This document shows positions 18,947-28,254 of a DNA stretch of 64,000 nt, piece after piece. This DNA is from Hyphomicrobiales bacterium (GTDB taxonomy: Bacteria > Pseudomonadota > Alphaproteobacteria > Rhizobiales > TMED25). The stretch covers positions 163,258 to 227,257 of the forward strand of contig JAQWOP010000024.1 of assembly GCA_029245795.1 (NCBI GenBank), given 5' to 3'. The position numbers and the translations under genes were made by a program. How positions within the stretch are numbered: position 1 is the stretch's first letter; each line of letters starts with the position of its first letter. The notes beneath the pieces were generated by a model. That model was not told the origin of the DNA and ran no database searches. It was given only the letters and a program-made list of their open reading frames with translations.

Positions 18947-19639
18947 CTAAAAATCAGGATTAGAATAATGTTCTGGTGGCCGGAAACCTGGTATATTATC
19001 ATCTAATATCTCTGAAAATGATGGCCTAGATTTAATTCGAGCATACCAATTTTTTAGTGAACCCCACCTATTCCAATCAATTTTTCCAAGATAATCTATA
19101 CAAGAAATATGTGCGGCTGCAGCAAAATCTGCTTGTGACAAGTAATCTCCTCCAATCCAACGACGTGAATTAATTAAGTAACTAATATATTCGAAATGAT
19201 ATAATGAATTTTCTTGAGCTAATCTTACTAATTCCATATTTGGGCTAGTATTATCAATCTCATTTTTTAGATAATACTTATCAACTAACTCCCTCAATAT
19301 TACTTTTGTAACTTCCTTATAGAATTTATTATCAAACCAATCAATTAATCTTCTAATTTCAGCTTTTTGATATATATCTCCAGAGATGAAGTTTGATTTG
19401 TTATTATCATCTCTATATTTTTCTTCAATAAATTCAATAATTGCATAGGTATTAATAATAATATTATCCTGTTCATCAATAATTAAGGGGAGTGTTCCTG
19501 CAGGATTTAATGCCAAAAACTCTCGTCTTTTATCCCAAATTTTCTCATTTATCATTGAAACAGGAATATCCATTTCAGATAAAGTTATTCTGACTCTTCT
19601 TGAGAATGGGCATAATGGAAATTGAAATAACTTAATCAT
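18947..19639 (-). CDS. Glutathione S-transferase family protein
   Basis: A 230-residue two-domain protein. The thioredoxin-fold N-terminus has LCPFSRRVRITLSEMDIP (Cys10, Ser13), the cis-Pro loop GTLPLI and an E-x-A-I-IEFIEEKY block. The C-terminal helical domain includes GGDYLSQADFAAAAHISCIDYLG. It is probably cytosolic. The substrate is unknown. The start is ATG 19639, and the gene diverges from uppP across a 147-base AT-rich spacer in which I see no clear regulator site. queG begins 11 bases after its stop, so they form one unit. Confidence 0.87.
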   Translation of the reverse strand: MIKLFQFPLCPFSRRVRITLSEMDIPVSMINEKIWDKRREFLALNPAGTLPLIIDEQDNIIINTYAIIEFIEEKYRDDNNKSNFISGDIYQKAEIRRLIDWFDNKFYKEVTKVILRELVDKYYLKNEIDNTSPNMELVRLAQENSLYHFEYISYLINSRRWIGGDYLSQADFAAAAHISCIDYLGKIDWNRWGSLKNWYARIKSRPSFSEILDDNIPGFRPPEHYSNPDF

Positions 19640-19786
19640 AATAATATTTAAGCTCTATAATCGTAAAAAATTTGTAAAAAATTATAATAATGATGAACTT
19701 ATACCTCTATCATAAGTAAAATAATAATAATAATTCCTTTATCAAAATCACTTTTATATGAATTTATATAATATATACTCTATCTC

Positions 19787-20578
19787 ATGGTTTTGGAAAA
19801 TTTAATATTACTATCCGTCTTACAAGGAGCTACGGAATTTCTTCCTGTTAGTTCCTCAGCACATTTAGCTATTGTTAATTTTTTTAGTCAGAATATTAAT
19901 CAATCTATCTCAGTAGATTTAAGCCTTCATGTTGGTTCATTATTAGCTATGATCTTATATTTCTATCGAAATAGGATAACTATACCAATGCAATCATATG
20001 AAGAAAGTAAAGATTTTCTCAATAGAACAACAGTACTTTATCTGATCATCTTGAGTGCGATACCAACATTAATAATTGCATACCTTCTTCTAAATAGTGG
20101 AGTTATCAATAGTATACGAGATAATATTAATATTATTGTATGGTTTAATCTAATTTTTGCCATCTTATTGCTTATCAGTGACCTTATTGGAAAAAAGAAA
20201 GTCAATATTTTTAAACAAAAACATATTTATCCTCTTGCGTTAGTTCAAGCTATCGCATTAGTTCCAGGTGTAAGTAGATCAGGTATATGCCTTACAATGT
20301 CTAGATTCTTAGGTTATGGGAGAACGCAGTCCTCTATAATTGCAGCTATTATGTCTTTCCCACTATTATTAGTAAGCCTCATATATATAATATTTACATT
20401 ATTTAAAGAGCAGCAAATAGATCTGACAATAACAATTTTAATAGCTATTGGATTATCATTTTTGACATCCTACATAACACTTAAAATTATCATTGAATAT
20501 ATTGAAAAGATAAAGATATACCCCTTCGTGATTTATAGAGTTTGTTTGAGTTTAACAATCCTCTATTTTATTAGTTAG
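19787..20578 (+). CDS. uppP: Undecaprenyl-diphosphate phosphatase
   Basis: Integral membrane phosphatase (BacA/UppP) that recycles undecaprenyl diphosphate, the lipid carrier for peptidoglycan and O-antigen. It has the GATEFLPVSSSAHL motif (Glu17, Ser22-24, His26), the second signature PGVSRSGICLTMSRFLGYGR (about residues 158-177), and about eight hydrophobic segments. The length of 263 residues is standard. No clear ribosome site precedes ATG 19787. The 3' end overlaps the convergent NDUFA9-like gene by eight bases. The gst-uppP-NDUFA9 neighbourhood is typical of alphaproteobacteria. Confidence 0.95.
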   Translation: MVLENLILLSVLQGATEFLPVSSSAHLAIVNFFSQNINQSISVDLSLHVGSLLAMILYFYRNRITIPMQSYEESKDFLNRTTVLYLIILSAIPTLIIAYLLLNSGVINSIRDNINIIVWFNLIFAILLLISDLIGKKKVNIFKQKHIYPLALVQAIALVPGVSRSGICLTMSRFLGYGRTQSSIIAAIMSFPLLLVSLIYIIFTLFKEQQIDLTITILIAIGLSFLTSYITLKIIIEYIEKIKIYPFVIYRVCLSLTILYFIS

Positions 20579-21515
20579 AAAACCTTTTTAAATAATTTGG
20601 CACTATATTTTTTATTGAAGCAGGTTGAATCATATAATCACCAAGAGAGCCAATCTTATTATCAGTTAATTTATATAATATATTATCCTGCTTTAATGAC
20701 TCAACCTGATCAAATGTAATTGGAGGTTTGGGCATAATTTGAAGAGGAGTAATAAATAATTTAGATATACTAAAAGGAATTGGCAATAATAATCTTTTTT
20801 TATTAGTAGTTTTTACTATGAACTCAATAATTTCCTTAAGTGAATAAATTTCATTACCACCAATCTCATAAATATTCTTTTTATTGGTATCACTAATATG
20901 TCTGACGATCAGTTTGGCTAAATCCTCAACATAAACAGGTTGAAATTTTGTTTCTCCATAACCTATGAGAGGAAAAATTGGAACAAATGATAATATAGAA
21001 GCAAATTGATTAAAGAAATTATCATCATAACCAAAAACAAGAGAAGGTTTGATTATTGTTGAGTTTTGGTTTTTGGAGAAAACAGCCTCCTCTCCATTAG
21101 CCTTACTTCTTAAATATATAGATTTTGATCTTATATCTGAACCCAAGGCTGATATATGTATAAATCGCTCAACATCCATTTTCTTTGAGAAAGATGCAAT
21201 CTTTTTTGGCAGTTCTGAATGAATATAATTAAATTTATGCTTACGTGTTTGATTCAAGATTCCTATTAAATTAATAACAAAATTTGATCCTTTCAAAAAA
21301 CTAGATATAGATCCTTCATCGTATATATTAACTTTAACCGCCTCAACTTGCCCTATATTACCCGATACACGGATATAATTTGCTTGACCAGGATACCTTG
21401 TAGCAAACTTTATTCGATAACCTTCTTTTACAAGTTGTCGAACTAAATTTCTTCCAATAAACCCCGTTCCTCCAAATATGGATACAATTTTACTACTTTT
21501 TGATGGTATGCTGAT
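20571..21515 (-). CDS. NDUFA9-like SDR protein (complex I-associated family), no canonical start codon
   Basis: NAD(P)-binding extended SDR related to the mitochondrial complex I subunit NDUFA9, which is common in alphaproteobacteria next to uppP. The Rossmann motif FGGTGFIGRNLV is encoded at about 21470, followed by RFIHIS-type (ERFIHISALGSD) and KPSLVFG blocks, FPLIGYGETKFQPVYVEDLA and IYEIGG. The first ATG/GTG/TTG (TTG 21296) would remove the whole nucleotide-binding motif. The frame stays open to an in-frame TAA at 21518-21516 with only ATC (21515), ATA (21509) and ATT available. ATC 21515 is six bases after a GGAG site and gives 314 residues. The start choice is inference; a sequencing indel is the alternative. 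Confidence 0.78.
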   Translation of the reverse strand: MSIPSKSSKIVSIFGGTGFIGRNLVRQLVKEGYRIKFATRYPGQANYIRVSGNIGQVEAVKVNIYDEGSISSFLKGSNFVINLIGILNQTRKHKFNYIHSELPKKIASFSKKMDVERFIHISALGSDIRSKSIYLRSKANGEEAVFSKNQNSTIIKPSLVFGYDDNFFNQFASILSFVPIFPLIGYGETKFQPVYVEDLAKLIVRHISDTNKKNIYEIGGNEIYSLKEIIEFIVKTTNKKRLLLPIPFSISKLFITPLQIMPKPPITFDQVESLKQDNILYKLTDNKIGSLGDYMIQPASIKNIVPNYLKRFSN

Positions 21516-21677
21516 TTAATTCTCCAATGTATTAATTTTAAAAAAAATAATCTAATATAATTAAATAGAAATATAATATATATTTATCATAAAAAAATAA
21601 AAAAAAAATAGTCTATAGAAACCAGAATATATACTTAAATAAATTATTTAAAATAAAAAAAATAAAAAGGAAGAACA

Positions 21678-22304
21678 TTGAGCCAAAAGAAAATAAATAT
21701 TCATATGCACTTCGATGACTTGCCTGACAATATAAATCTAGGCAATGAAATAGCTATTGATACCGAAACACTGGGACTTAATCCAAATAGAGATAGATTA
21801 TGTCTGATTCAACTTAAAACTGATAATGATGAAATACATTTAATCAAAATTAACAAAGATAAGAAACCAGCACCAAATCTATTGAAAATTTTAAAAGAAG
21901 AAAAAATCCTTAAGATTTTTCATTTCGCGAGATTTGATGTTGCAATACTCAATAGAACCTATGATATTAGTATAAATAATATCTATTGCACTAAGATTGC
22001 TTCCAAAATTGCAAGAACCTATACAGATAGGCATGGATTAAAGGATCTTTGCAAAGAATTGTTGAATATAGAATTATCAAAAGAGCAACAAAGTTCTGAT
22101 TGGGGAGCAAAAGAATTAACGGATAATCAAAAAAAATATGCAGCTAATGATGTGATTTATTTGCATGATATTAAGAAAAATCTTGACCAAATGCTCCAAA
22201 GAGAGAATCGATACGATCTTGCGTATGCGTGTTTTAAATTTCTTAATACACAAGTAGAGTTGGACTTAAGAGGCTGGCATAACCAAAATATCTTCGATCA
22301 CTAA
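21678..22304 (+). CDS. rnd: Ribonuclease D-type 3'-5' exonuclease
   Basis: DEDD-superfamily exonuclease acting on tRNA precursors or small RNAs. Exo I is IDTETLGL (Asp28, Glu30), exo II is FHFARFDVAIL and exo III is KYAANDVIYLHDI. It lacks the HRDC domains of E. coli RNase D, as is usual for the roughly 205-residue alphaproteobacterial form. The start is TTG at 21678 with an AAGGAAG site five to six bases upstream; no better start exists. The 162 bases upstream are extremely A-rich and hold nothing else I can name. lptC follows after 35 bases. Confidence 0.9.
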   Translation: MSQKKINIHMHFDDLPDNINLGNEIAIDTETLGLNPNRDRLCLIQLKTDNDEIHLIKINKDKKPAPNLLKILKEEKILKIFHFARFDVAILNRTYDISINNIYCTKIASKIARTYTDRHGLKDLCKELLNIELSKEQQSSDWGAKELTDNQKKYAANDVIYLHDIKKNLDQMLQRENRYDLAYACFKFLNTQVELDLRGWHNQNIFDH

Positions 22305-22339
22305 TAAGATGATACCCTCTCTAAAATATAGAAACTAAT

Positions 22340-22990
22340 ATGGACGATAAATATCACCATAATCAGATTAAAAGTGTTCTTGAACATTCGAAAAAGATAA
22401 GAATCCTTGATAAATCAATTTTATTAATTATCATATTCCTTCTTTTTTTTGCAATATATAATTATTCTCTTCAAGATCCTAATATAGCTTCAATTGAACA
22501 GATTGATGATAGGTATGAAGAAGTAGGAGAAGATTTTATAGAAAATATACTTCAAGCAAAAAATTCTGTAATTTCTGGAGTTAATAATGAAAATCAATAC
22601 TATGAAATTTCCTCTGAAAAATCATGGAATACTATACATAATGAAAATATCCTTAACATGTCCGGAATTAAAACTAGCTTAATCTTAAAGGAAGATTACC
22701 CTATAAATATAGTTGGTGATAAAGCAACATATGATAATGAAAAGAAATATTTAAAGTTAGAGGATAATATTGAAATTCGTTCGGATAAAAGCATCCTTGT
22801 TTTTATTAAAAATGTATTTATTGATTTGAAAAAAAATAAGATAATGAGCCCAAGTCCAGTGTTAGTAAAATTTAATGATCTATGTATTCAGAGTGAAACA
22901 TTTGAAATCAATGATAATGGTAATAAGATAAAATTTAATAATGGTGTTATTCTTATAATTGGAAAGCAATCTAAATGTTTAGAAATATAA
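22340..22990 (+). CDS. lptC: LPS export protein LptC
   Basis: Bitopic inner-membrane protein of the LPS transport bridge. One membrane segment lies near residues 28-46 (SILLIIIFLLFFAIYN), followed by a periplasmic beta-jellyroll region (NMSGIKTSLILKEDYPINIVGDKATYD) typical of LptC. The 216 residues are within the family range. It overlaps lptA by 16 bases. The sequence is poorly conserved, and position in rnd-lptC-lptA-lptB-rpoN is the main support. The Lpt set implies that this organism makes lipopolysaccharide. Confidence 0.82.
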   Translation: MDDKYHHNQIKSVLEHSKKIRILDKSILLIIIFLLFFAIYNYSLQDPNIASIEQIDDRYEEVGEDFIENILQAKNSVISGVNNENQYYEISSEKSWNTIHNENILNMSGIKTSLILKEDYPINIVGDKATYDNEKKYLKLEDNIEIRSDKSILVFIKNVFIDLKKNKIMSPSPVLVKFNDLCIQSETFEINDNGNKIKFNNGVILIIGKQSKCLEI

Positions 22991-23484
22991 AAAAAATAAC
23001 TCTGATCTTAAATATCTTTATTATTTATAATTTAATTATTATTGATTCAAAAGCTGAAGATAGCTCTATGTTATTGAATAAATCTCCAATCAATATAGAA
23101 AGCTCTTCACTCGAAATTATCGATAGCGAAAAAATAGCAATATTTGAAGGAAAGGTTAGGGTAAATCAAGAAAATATTACCATATCAAGTGATAAGTTAG
23201 TCCTTTCATATGCTTTTAATTCAATTACTAAAAGTATAGATATTCAAAAAATACTATGCTCCGGTAATGTATTAATAGAATTTGATAATCAAATTGTGAC
23301 AAGTGAGACCGCGGAATATAATTTAATTGTTAATCAACTAATTTTACAAAATGACGTTATTATTAGTAGAGGTGAAGGTAATGCAATTAAAGCAGAAAAA
23401 GTAACTGTGGATCTCGATACCATGAGAATAAAAATGGACTCATCTGAGAGAGTTAAAGCATTTATAACTCCGCCAAATAATTAG
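22975..23484 (+). CDS. lptA: LPS export periplasmic protein LptA (OstA family)
   Basis: Periplasmic beta-jellyroll protein that carries LPS between the membranes. The N-terminal signal peptide has a hydrophobic core (ITLILNIFIIYNLIIID) and likely cleavage after about residue 27 (SKAED). OstA-type strands follow: IESSSLEIIDSEKIAIFEGKV and KLVLSY, then later repeats. 169 residues is normal. ATG 22975 lies inside lptC, implying coupled translation. lptB starts 17 bases after its stop. Confidence 0.86.
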   Translation: MFRNIKKITLILNIFIIYNLIIIDSKAEDSSMLLNKSPINIESSSLEIIDSEKIAIFEGKVRVNQENITISSDKLVLSYAFNSITKSIDIQKILCSGNVLIEFDNQIVTSETAEYNLIVNQLILQNDVIISRGEGNAIKAEKVTVDLDTMRIKMDSSERVKAFITPPNN

Positions 23485-23500
23485 AATTTAAAGTATAGAA

Positions 23501-24229
23501 ATGACAGAAGATTCTCTATTAGTTGAAAATGTTGCAAAAGATTATAACGGGATAAATGTTATTCATGATCTCTCACTCGCGGTGAAACCAGGTGAAATAA
23601 TTGGTTTACTTGGGCCAAATGGTGCTGGGAAAACGACCTTGTTCTATATGATTATGGGATTGATAAAACCTCGTAAGGGAAAAATAAAACTAAATAATAT
23701 AGATATCACAAGGCTAGCTATGTATAGCAGAGCAAGACTTGGTATTAGTTATCTTCCGCAAGAACCATCTATTTTTAGGGGAATGAATGTAAGGGATAAT
23801 ATAAATTGTATATTAGAAATTACTGAAAAAGACTCAAAACTAAGAAAAATAGAATTGGACAAGCTGCTTTCGATATTTGGACTTGAAAAGATTCAAAAAA
23901 ACCCTGCAAGATTATTATCTGGTGGAGAAAGAAGACGTGTAGAAATTGCAAGATCAATCGCCGGAAAACCAAAATATATCCTCATGGATGAGCCATTCTC
24001 TGGAGTAGACCCATTAGCAATTGAGGAAATAAAGAATATTATAAAATCTCTGAGTGATAGCAAAATTGGTATTTTAATAACAGATCATAATGTTAGAGAG
24101 ACTCTAGGATTAAGCGATAGAGCATACATTATTTATGAGGGAAATTTATTAATAAGCGGCACTTCTACTGAAATAGTCAATAGCGATGAAGCAAAGAAAG
24201 TTTATCTTGGAAACCAATTTAATATTTAA
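23501..24229 (+). CDS. lptB: LPS export ABC transporter ATPase LptB
   Basis: Cytoplasmic ATPase that powers LPS extraction with LptFG (not in this window). The Walker A is GPNGAGKTT (38-46), the Q-loop YLPQEPSIFRG, the signature LSGGERRRVEIARS (near 140), Walker B ILMDEPFSGVDP and the H-loop ITDHNVRETL. The length of 242 residues and the sequence strongly resemble LptB, with RGMNVRDNI as in E. coli. It sits between lptA and rpoN, ten bases apart from the latter. Confidence 0.96.
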   Translation: MTEDSLLVENVAKDYNGINVIHDLSLAVKPGEIIGLLGPNGAGKTTLFYMIMGLIKPRKGKIKLNNIDITRLAMYSRARLGISYLPQEPSIFRGMNVRDNINCILEITEKDSKLRKIELDKLLSIFGLEKIQKNPARLLSGGERRRVEIARSIAGKPKYILMDEPFSGVDPLAIEEIKNIIKSLSDSKIGILITDHNVRETLGLSDRAYIIYEGNLLISGTSTEIVNSDEAKKVYLGNQFNI

Positions 24230-24238
24230 TTAATTGAT

Positions 24239-25564
24239 ATGAGTCTTGGCCTAAAAAACATTCAGAAAGTTTCCCTGACACAAACACTTTCTCCTCAAAT
24301 TCAATTAACTATTAAATTGTTAAGGCTGAATAATATAGAATTAGAAGATTTCATTGAAAAGGAAATTGCAGAAAACCCATTGCTTATTGAAAATGATACT
24401 GGAAGAAACTCTGGTGAATTAAGAATAAATAAAATTGCAGATAAATATTCTAAAAATACAACAAATATAGACTTAATTAATAATATAAATTACACAAAAT
24501 CACTTAGAGAACATCTACTCGAGCAATTAATAATTGCAAATTTAAATAATAAAGAAAAAATTCTTGCAACATACTTAATCAATATTCTTGACGAAGCTGG
24601 ATACATAACTGAAGATGACAAATTTGTTTGTGATAGGCTTGGTGTATCTTATGAATTCTATTCTAAAACAATAGAAAAGTTGCATAGTTTTGATCCCACT
24701 GGTGTCTTTTCAAGATCTCTAAGCGAATGTCTTTTTCTTCAACTAAGTGAAAAAAAACAAATGAATGAAAATTTATCAAATTTACTCTCTAATATCGAAA
24801 TATTAGCAGATGATAACTATAGAGAATTATGCCAAAAAATCAGTGTTAATAAAGAAGAACTATTTAAATTAATTAACCTTATAAGAAAGTGTAATCCTAA
24901 ACCGGGACTTAATTTTTCTCGTGACGTTCTTGGAATCATTACCCCTGATGTAACTATTTATAAAAATCCAAGCGGTGTATACTCTATCCAACTTGTAAAA
25001 AATTATTTTAATACTTTAACTATTGATAACTCCTATAACCATATTATCAATAATAAAAAAAATAAACATAATGAATTTATGAGTAGTCATTTTAATGATG
25101 CTAAGATGTTAATTAGTAGCATTGCCCAAAGACAAAAAACATTACTAAGAATTGCCCATGAAATTATTCTCCAACAAAGAGATTTTTTGGAATCCGGGAT
25201 TAATTTTATGAAACCCCTAAATTTAGAGAAAATATCAAAGATTACCAATCTTCATATTTCAACAATAAGCAGGTCTATACAAAATAAATTTATTGAAACT
25301 CCAAGAGGAACCTTTGAGATGAAATATTTTTTTGGAAATGGACTAAATAATATAATCCAAGGTGAAAGAATATCATCAAAGAGTATCGAAAATAGAATAA
25401 AAGAATTAATTAATAATGAGACTCCTCAGAATATATTATCTGATGATAAAATTGTTAAATTACTTAAAAAATATGATATTAATATTGCAAGAAGAACTGT
25501 TACAAAATACAGGACTAGACTTAATATATTATCTTCCTCGAAAAGAAAGAATAGCTATATTTAA
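24239..25564 (+). CDS. rpoN: RNA polymerase sigma-54 factor
   Basis: Alternative sigma factor that needs AAA+ activators. Region I (about 1-50) is rich in Gln/Leu (SLTQTLSPQIQLTIKLL, ENPLL). The core-binding domain follows (SDPTGVFSRSLSECL-type, here HSFDPTGVFSRSL). The C-terminus has the helix-turn-helix and the RpoN box ARRTVTKYRTRLNI near residue 420. 441 residues is slightly short because region II is reduced. It ends the rnd-lptCAB-rpoN run. No sigma-54 activator is in this window. The TRAP genes farther along might use one in some bacteria, but I see no clear GG-N10-GC promoter there. Confidence 0.94.
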   Translation: MSLGLKNIQKVSLTQTLSPQIQLTIKLLRLNNIELEDFIEKEIAENPLLIENDTGRNSGELRINKIADKYSKNTTNIDLINNINYTKSLREHLLEQLIIANLNNKEKILATYLINILDEAGYITEDDKFVCDRLGVSYEFYSKTIEKLHSFDPTGVFSRSLSECLFLQLSEKKQMNENLSNLLSNIEILADDNYRELCQKISVNKEELFKLINLIRKCNPKPGLNFSRDVLGIITPDVTIYKNPSGVYSIQLVKNYFNTLTIDNSYNHIINNKKNKHNEFMSSHFNDAKMLISSIAQRQKTLLRIAHEIILQQRDFLESGINFMKPLNLEKISKITNLHISTISRSIQNKFIETPRGTFEMKYFFGNGLNNIIQGERISSKSIENRIKELINNETPQNILSDDKIVKLLKKYDINIARRTVTKYRTRLNILSSSKRKNSYI

Positions 25565-25602
25565 ATTAAATATGAAGAATTAGGAAAGAAAAGGTTAACC
25601 AT

Positions 25603-26598
25603 ATGAATATGAAAATAGATATGCACACGCATGTGGCACCAAGAGAAGCTATAAAGATAGCTGATAAGGGTGGAGATTGGCACGGAATAAATTTTTCTAG
25701 AGATGATAATGAAAAACTTACTACATCTTATGGAAATGAGACAATGCCACTCCCGTGGCCAAAGAAAATGGAAACACCCAGTGAAAGATTAAAATCTATG
25801 GACGATAGAAAAGTCGATATGCATATTCTTAGTTTGAGTCCACTTATGCATTGGCATGGATTAGATAAAGATAATGCGATATCTTACGCTAAGGATGTTA
25901 ATGATGACATATCTGATTATACAAATATAAATAAATCTAGATTTCAATCATTTTGTTTCTTGCCATTACAAGATACTGATGCATCGATATATGAACTTGA
26001 AAGGTGCGTTTCATCAAAAAATATGCTAGGTGCAATGGTCGCAACAAATATTAATGGCATGGATTGGGACTCAGATGAATTATATCCCATACTAGAAGCT
26101 GCTAATAAATTGAACTGTTTGATATTCTTCCATCCTACTCGAGGAAGAGCAAATTCATGGTTAAAAAACTATCACTTAAGGAACCTGATTGGAAACCCAT
26201 TAGAAACTACAGTCGCAATGGCCACTATTATATTTAGTGGAGTTATGGATAAATTACCAAACTTGAATTTATGTTTTGCTCATGGTGGTGGGTTTATTAG
26301 ACAAGGTATTGGAAGATTTGATCATGGCTATTGCGTTAGAGATGAAGCAAAATCAAATATTTCCCAATTACCGTCAGATTATTTGAAAAACTTTTATTAT
26401 GATACTATTACTCACTCAGAATCAGGACTTAGAAATCTAATTGACATTGCTGGAATTGACCAAATTTTTTTGGGAAGCGACTATCCTGCAGATATGGGAG
26501 AGCCATACCCTGTTAATTTTGTCGAGGATTGCTCGAGTATAAGTGAAAGTGAAAAAAATAAAATTTTCAAGGGTAACATCAAGAAATTTTTGAAATAA
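25603..26598 (+). CDS. Amidohydrolase-2 family protein (ACMSD/decarboxylase type)
   Basis: A 331-residue TIM-barrel metal-dependent enzyme of the ACMSD superfamily (decarboxylases and hydrolases of unsaturated or aromatic acids). Metal and active-site positions are visible: MHTH (His8, His10), IFFHPTRG, CFAHGGGF and LGSDYPADMG. The family includes aminocarboxymuconate-semialdehyde decarboxylase, gamma-resorcylate decarboxylase and oxalomesaconate hydratase; the substrate here is not known. ATG 25603 has an AAGG site upstream. The AhpD-like gene starts 12 bases after its stop, so the pair is an operon. It begins the accessory catabolic region. Confidence 0.85.
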   Translation: MNMKIDMHTHVAPREAIKIADKGGDWHGINFSRDDNEKLTTSYGNETMPLPWPKKMETPSERLKSMDDRKVDMHILSLSPLMHWHGLDKDNAISYAKDVNDDISDYTNINKSRFQSFCFLPLQDTDASIYELERCVSSKNMLGAMVATNINGMDWDSDELYPILEAANKLNCLIFFHPTRGRANSWLKNYHLRNLIGNPLETTVAMATIIFSGVMDKLPNLNLCFAHGGGFIRQGIGRFDHGYCVRDEAKSNISQLPSDYLKNFYYDTITHSESGLRNLIDIAGIDQIFLGSDYPADMGEPYPVNFVEDCSSISESEKNKIFKGNIKKFLK

Positions 26599-26609
26599 AG
26601 GATAACAAT

Positions 26610-27023
26610 ATGTCAAATATAAATAATAAAAATACTTTAAATCTATCAAAAGCATTTGCAGAAAGAAGAAGCCATACATACCCAGCTCATAAGTGGCTTG
26701 CAGAAAAATTTCCTGAATATGTAAAAATCATGCTAGATCTAGATTATGAGATTAGACAAAAAACAAAAATCTATGACGAGAAAATGCATGAGTTATTCCA
26801 TATAATTGCCCTCGCAGTTAAAGGATCAAATCCGCATAACCAACAACATCTCAAGGCTCATATTAAAAAAGGCCTGAAGTTAGGACTTGATCCAGAAGAA
26901 ATTGCAGAAGCCTTAATGGTATGCGTTAATCCAGGCGGAGCAATGGTCCTTACCTATAGTGTAACTTGTATGCTTGAAGCAATCGAGGAATTAAGAGGAG
27001 AAGGATGGAAAGAACCATCCTAA
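26610..27023 (+). CDS. Carboxymuconolactone decarboxylase (AhpD-like) family protein
   Basis: A 137-residue all-helical protein of the CMD/AhpD family. Supporting features are a HELFHIIALAVKGSN-like helix, HLKAHIKKGLKLGLDPEEIAEALM and a C-terminal GGAMVLTYSV. The AhpD redox CxxC is absent, so it is not a peroxidase partner of that kind. It may instead be a decarboxylase, hydrolase or accessory subunit of the preceding amidohydrolase. It is co-transcribed with that gene (12-base gap). The 127 bases after it, before a convergent gene, hold no feature I can support. Confidence 0.78.
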   Translation: MSNINNKNTLNLSKAFAERRSHTYPAHKWLAEKFPEYVKIMLDLDYEIRQKTKIYDEKMHELFHIIALAVKGSNPHNQQHLKAHIKKGLKLGLDPEEIAEALMVCVNPGGAMVLTYSVTCMLEAIEELRGEGWKEPS

Positions 27024-27150
27024 TCTATTGAAAAGAAAAATTACACAATTTATTACTGTTCACTTTTCTTGCTTTCATAAGGGTTTCAAATTAAATAAAG
27101 GCTTTGATATTTTCTGTTAGTATTAATATTAGATTCTTTATAAATTTTAT

Positions 27151-28254
27151 TCACACATTTGCGAGTGGAATAGGTTGACCTGTTTCCGAAGCTTCAGCCA
27201 TAGCTAATGTTACAGCTAGAGTCTGCCGAGCTTCTTGTGCTGTGGTTAAATGACATTTAGAGCCAGTTGCTTGGGAGTCTAACCATCCTTTTGTCTCATC
27301 AGCAATTCTTCCAAACATTACACCATCCGCCCATTCACCAGAAGATCTACTTCCTAAAAATGCCAGATTTAATTTTTGATCTGGTGCATAAGCATTACTG
27401 TATCCATGTTCTGAATATAAGATTTGATCTCTATGATCATCATCAATTAGTATGACTCCATCACGACCCATCACTTCTAATCTTACACTTTGCCCTGTAG
27501 TTGGAAAACCTCCTGGTAAAGCATAGCAAATATCGAAAGAAAAGACAGCTCCAGTAGAATATTTAACCATCGTCAGACTGATATCATCTACATCAAATCC
27601 TTGGTCTCTAAATATTGTTCCATGACCCATCGCTTGCACTTCAACTGGAGAAACTTCAGGCCCCAGACACCATCCTATATAATCAACATTATAAGTTATG
27701 ATATCTAATATAGGAGTAGCCTCAGGGCACCTTTTAAGAATTTCAAGCATATTTGTTCTTGTATTATATACCCTTGTCATTCCACCCAATATAGGTCCAA
27801 GCTTACCTTTTGAAATTTCATCGTGAGCAACAAAATATTTCTGCAAGAATCTTTGGGAATATCCAATACGCAGATCCACCCCTTTTTCCATTGCTAACTT
27901 TGCAAGCCTATCACCATCTTCAATCGTAAGTGCAAGTGGTTTTTCAACTAATACTGATTTACCTGCATTTATTGCAGCTTCAACAGAGTCCCTGTGCTGA
28001 TCTTCTGGAGTCGAAACGATTACTACGTCTACTTTTGGATCATTAATCACCTCTAAATTATTTGTAGAATAACCATTTGCTTTTGTGATTTCAGCTAATT
28101 TTTTTGCCTGAATCTCATCTATATCTGCTACAACTAAATAATTTACTGCAGAATGGAGTGCAGCTAGTCTTGCTCTATGAGCTCCCATTCTTCCTGAACC
28201 TACAACTGCAACACCTATCTGACGTTTTTTATAGACATTTTCGGAAATTATCAT
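27151..28254 (-). CDS. Gfo/Idh/MocA oxidoreductase (inositol 2-dehydrogenase-like)
   Basis: NAD(P)-dependent sugar or polyol dehydrogenase. The Rossmann motif VVGSGRMGAHRARLAALH lies at residues about 17-34, followed by VEKPLALT (the conserved EKP) near 99-106 and GYSQRFLQKYF. The C-terminal GFO_IDH_MocA domain includes DILTYN-like (LDIITYNVDYIGW) and the DDISLTMVKYSTGAV sheet. 367 residues. The N-terminal MIISENVYKKRQ is an unusual extra stretch that overlaps the TauD-type gene's stop by four bases, consistent with coupling. The substrate is unknown; inositol dehydrogenases are the nearest named relatives I recognise. Confidence 0.84.
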   Translation of the reverse strand: MIISENVYKKRQIGVAVVGSGRMGAHRARLAALHSAVNYLVVADIDEIQAKKLAEITKANGYSTNNLEVINDPKVDVVIVSTPEDQHRDSVEAAINAGKSVLVEKPLALTIEDGDRLAKLAMEKGVDLRIGYSQRFLQKYFVAHDEISKGKLGPILGGMTRVYNTRTNMLEILKRCPEATPILDIITYNVDYIGWCLGPEVSPVEVQAMGHGTIFRDQGFDVDDISLTMVKYSTGAVFSFDICYALPGGFPTTGQSVRLEVMGRDGVILIDDDHRDQILYSEHGYSNAYAPDQKLNLAFLGSRSSGEWADGVMFGRIADETKGWLDSQATGSKCHLTTAQEARQTLAVTLAMAEASETGQPIPLANV

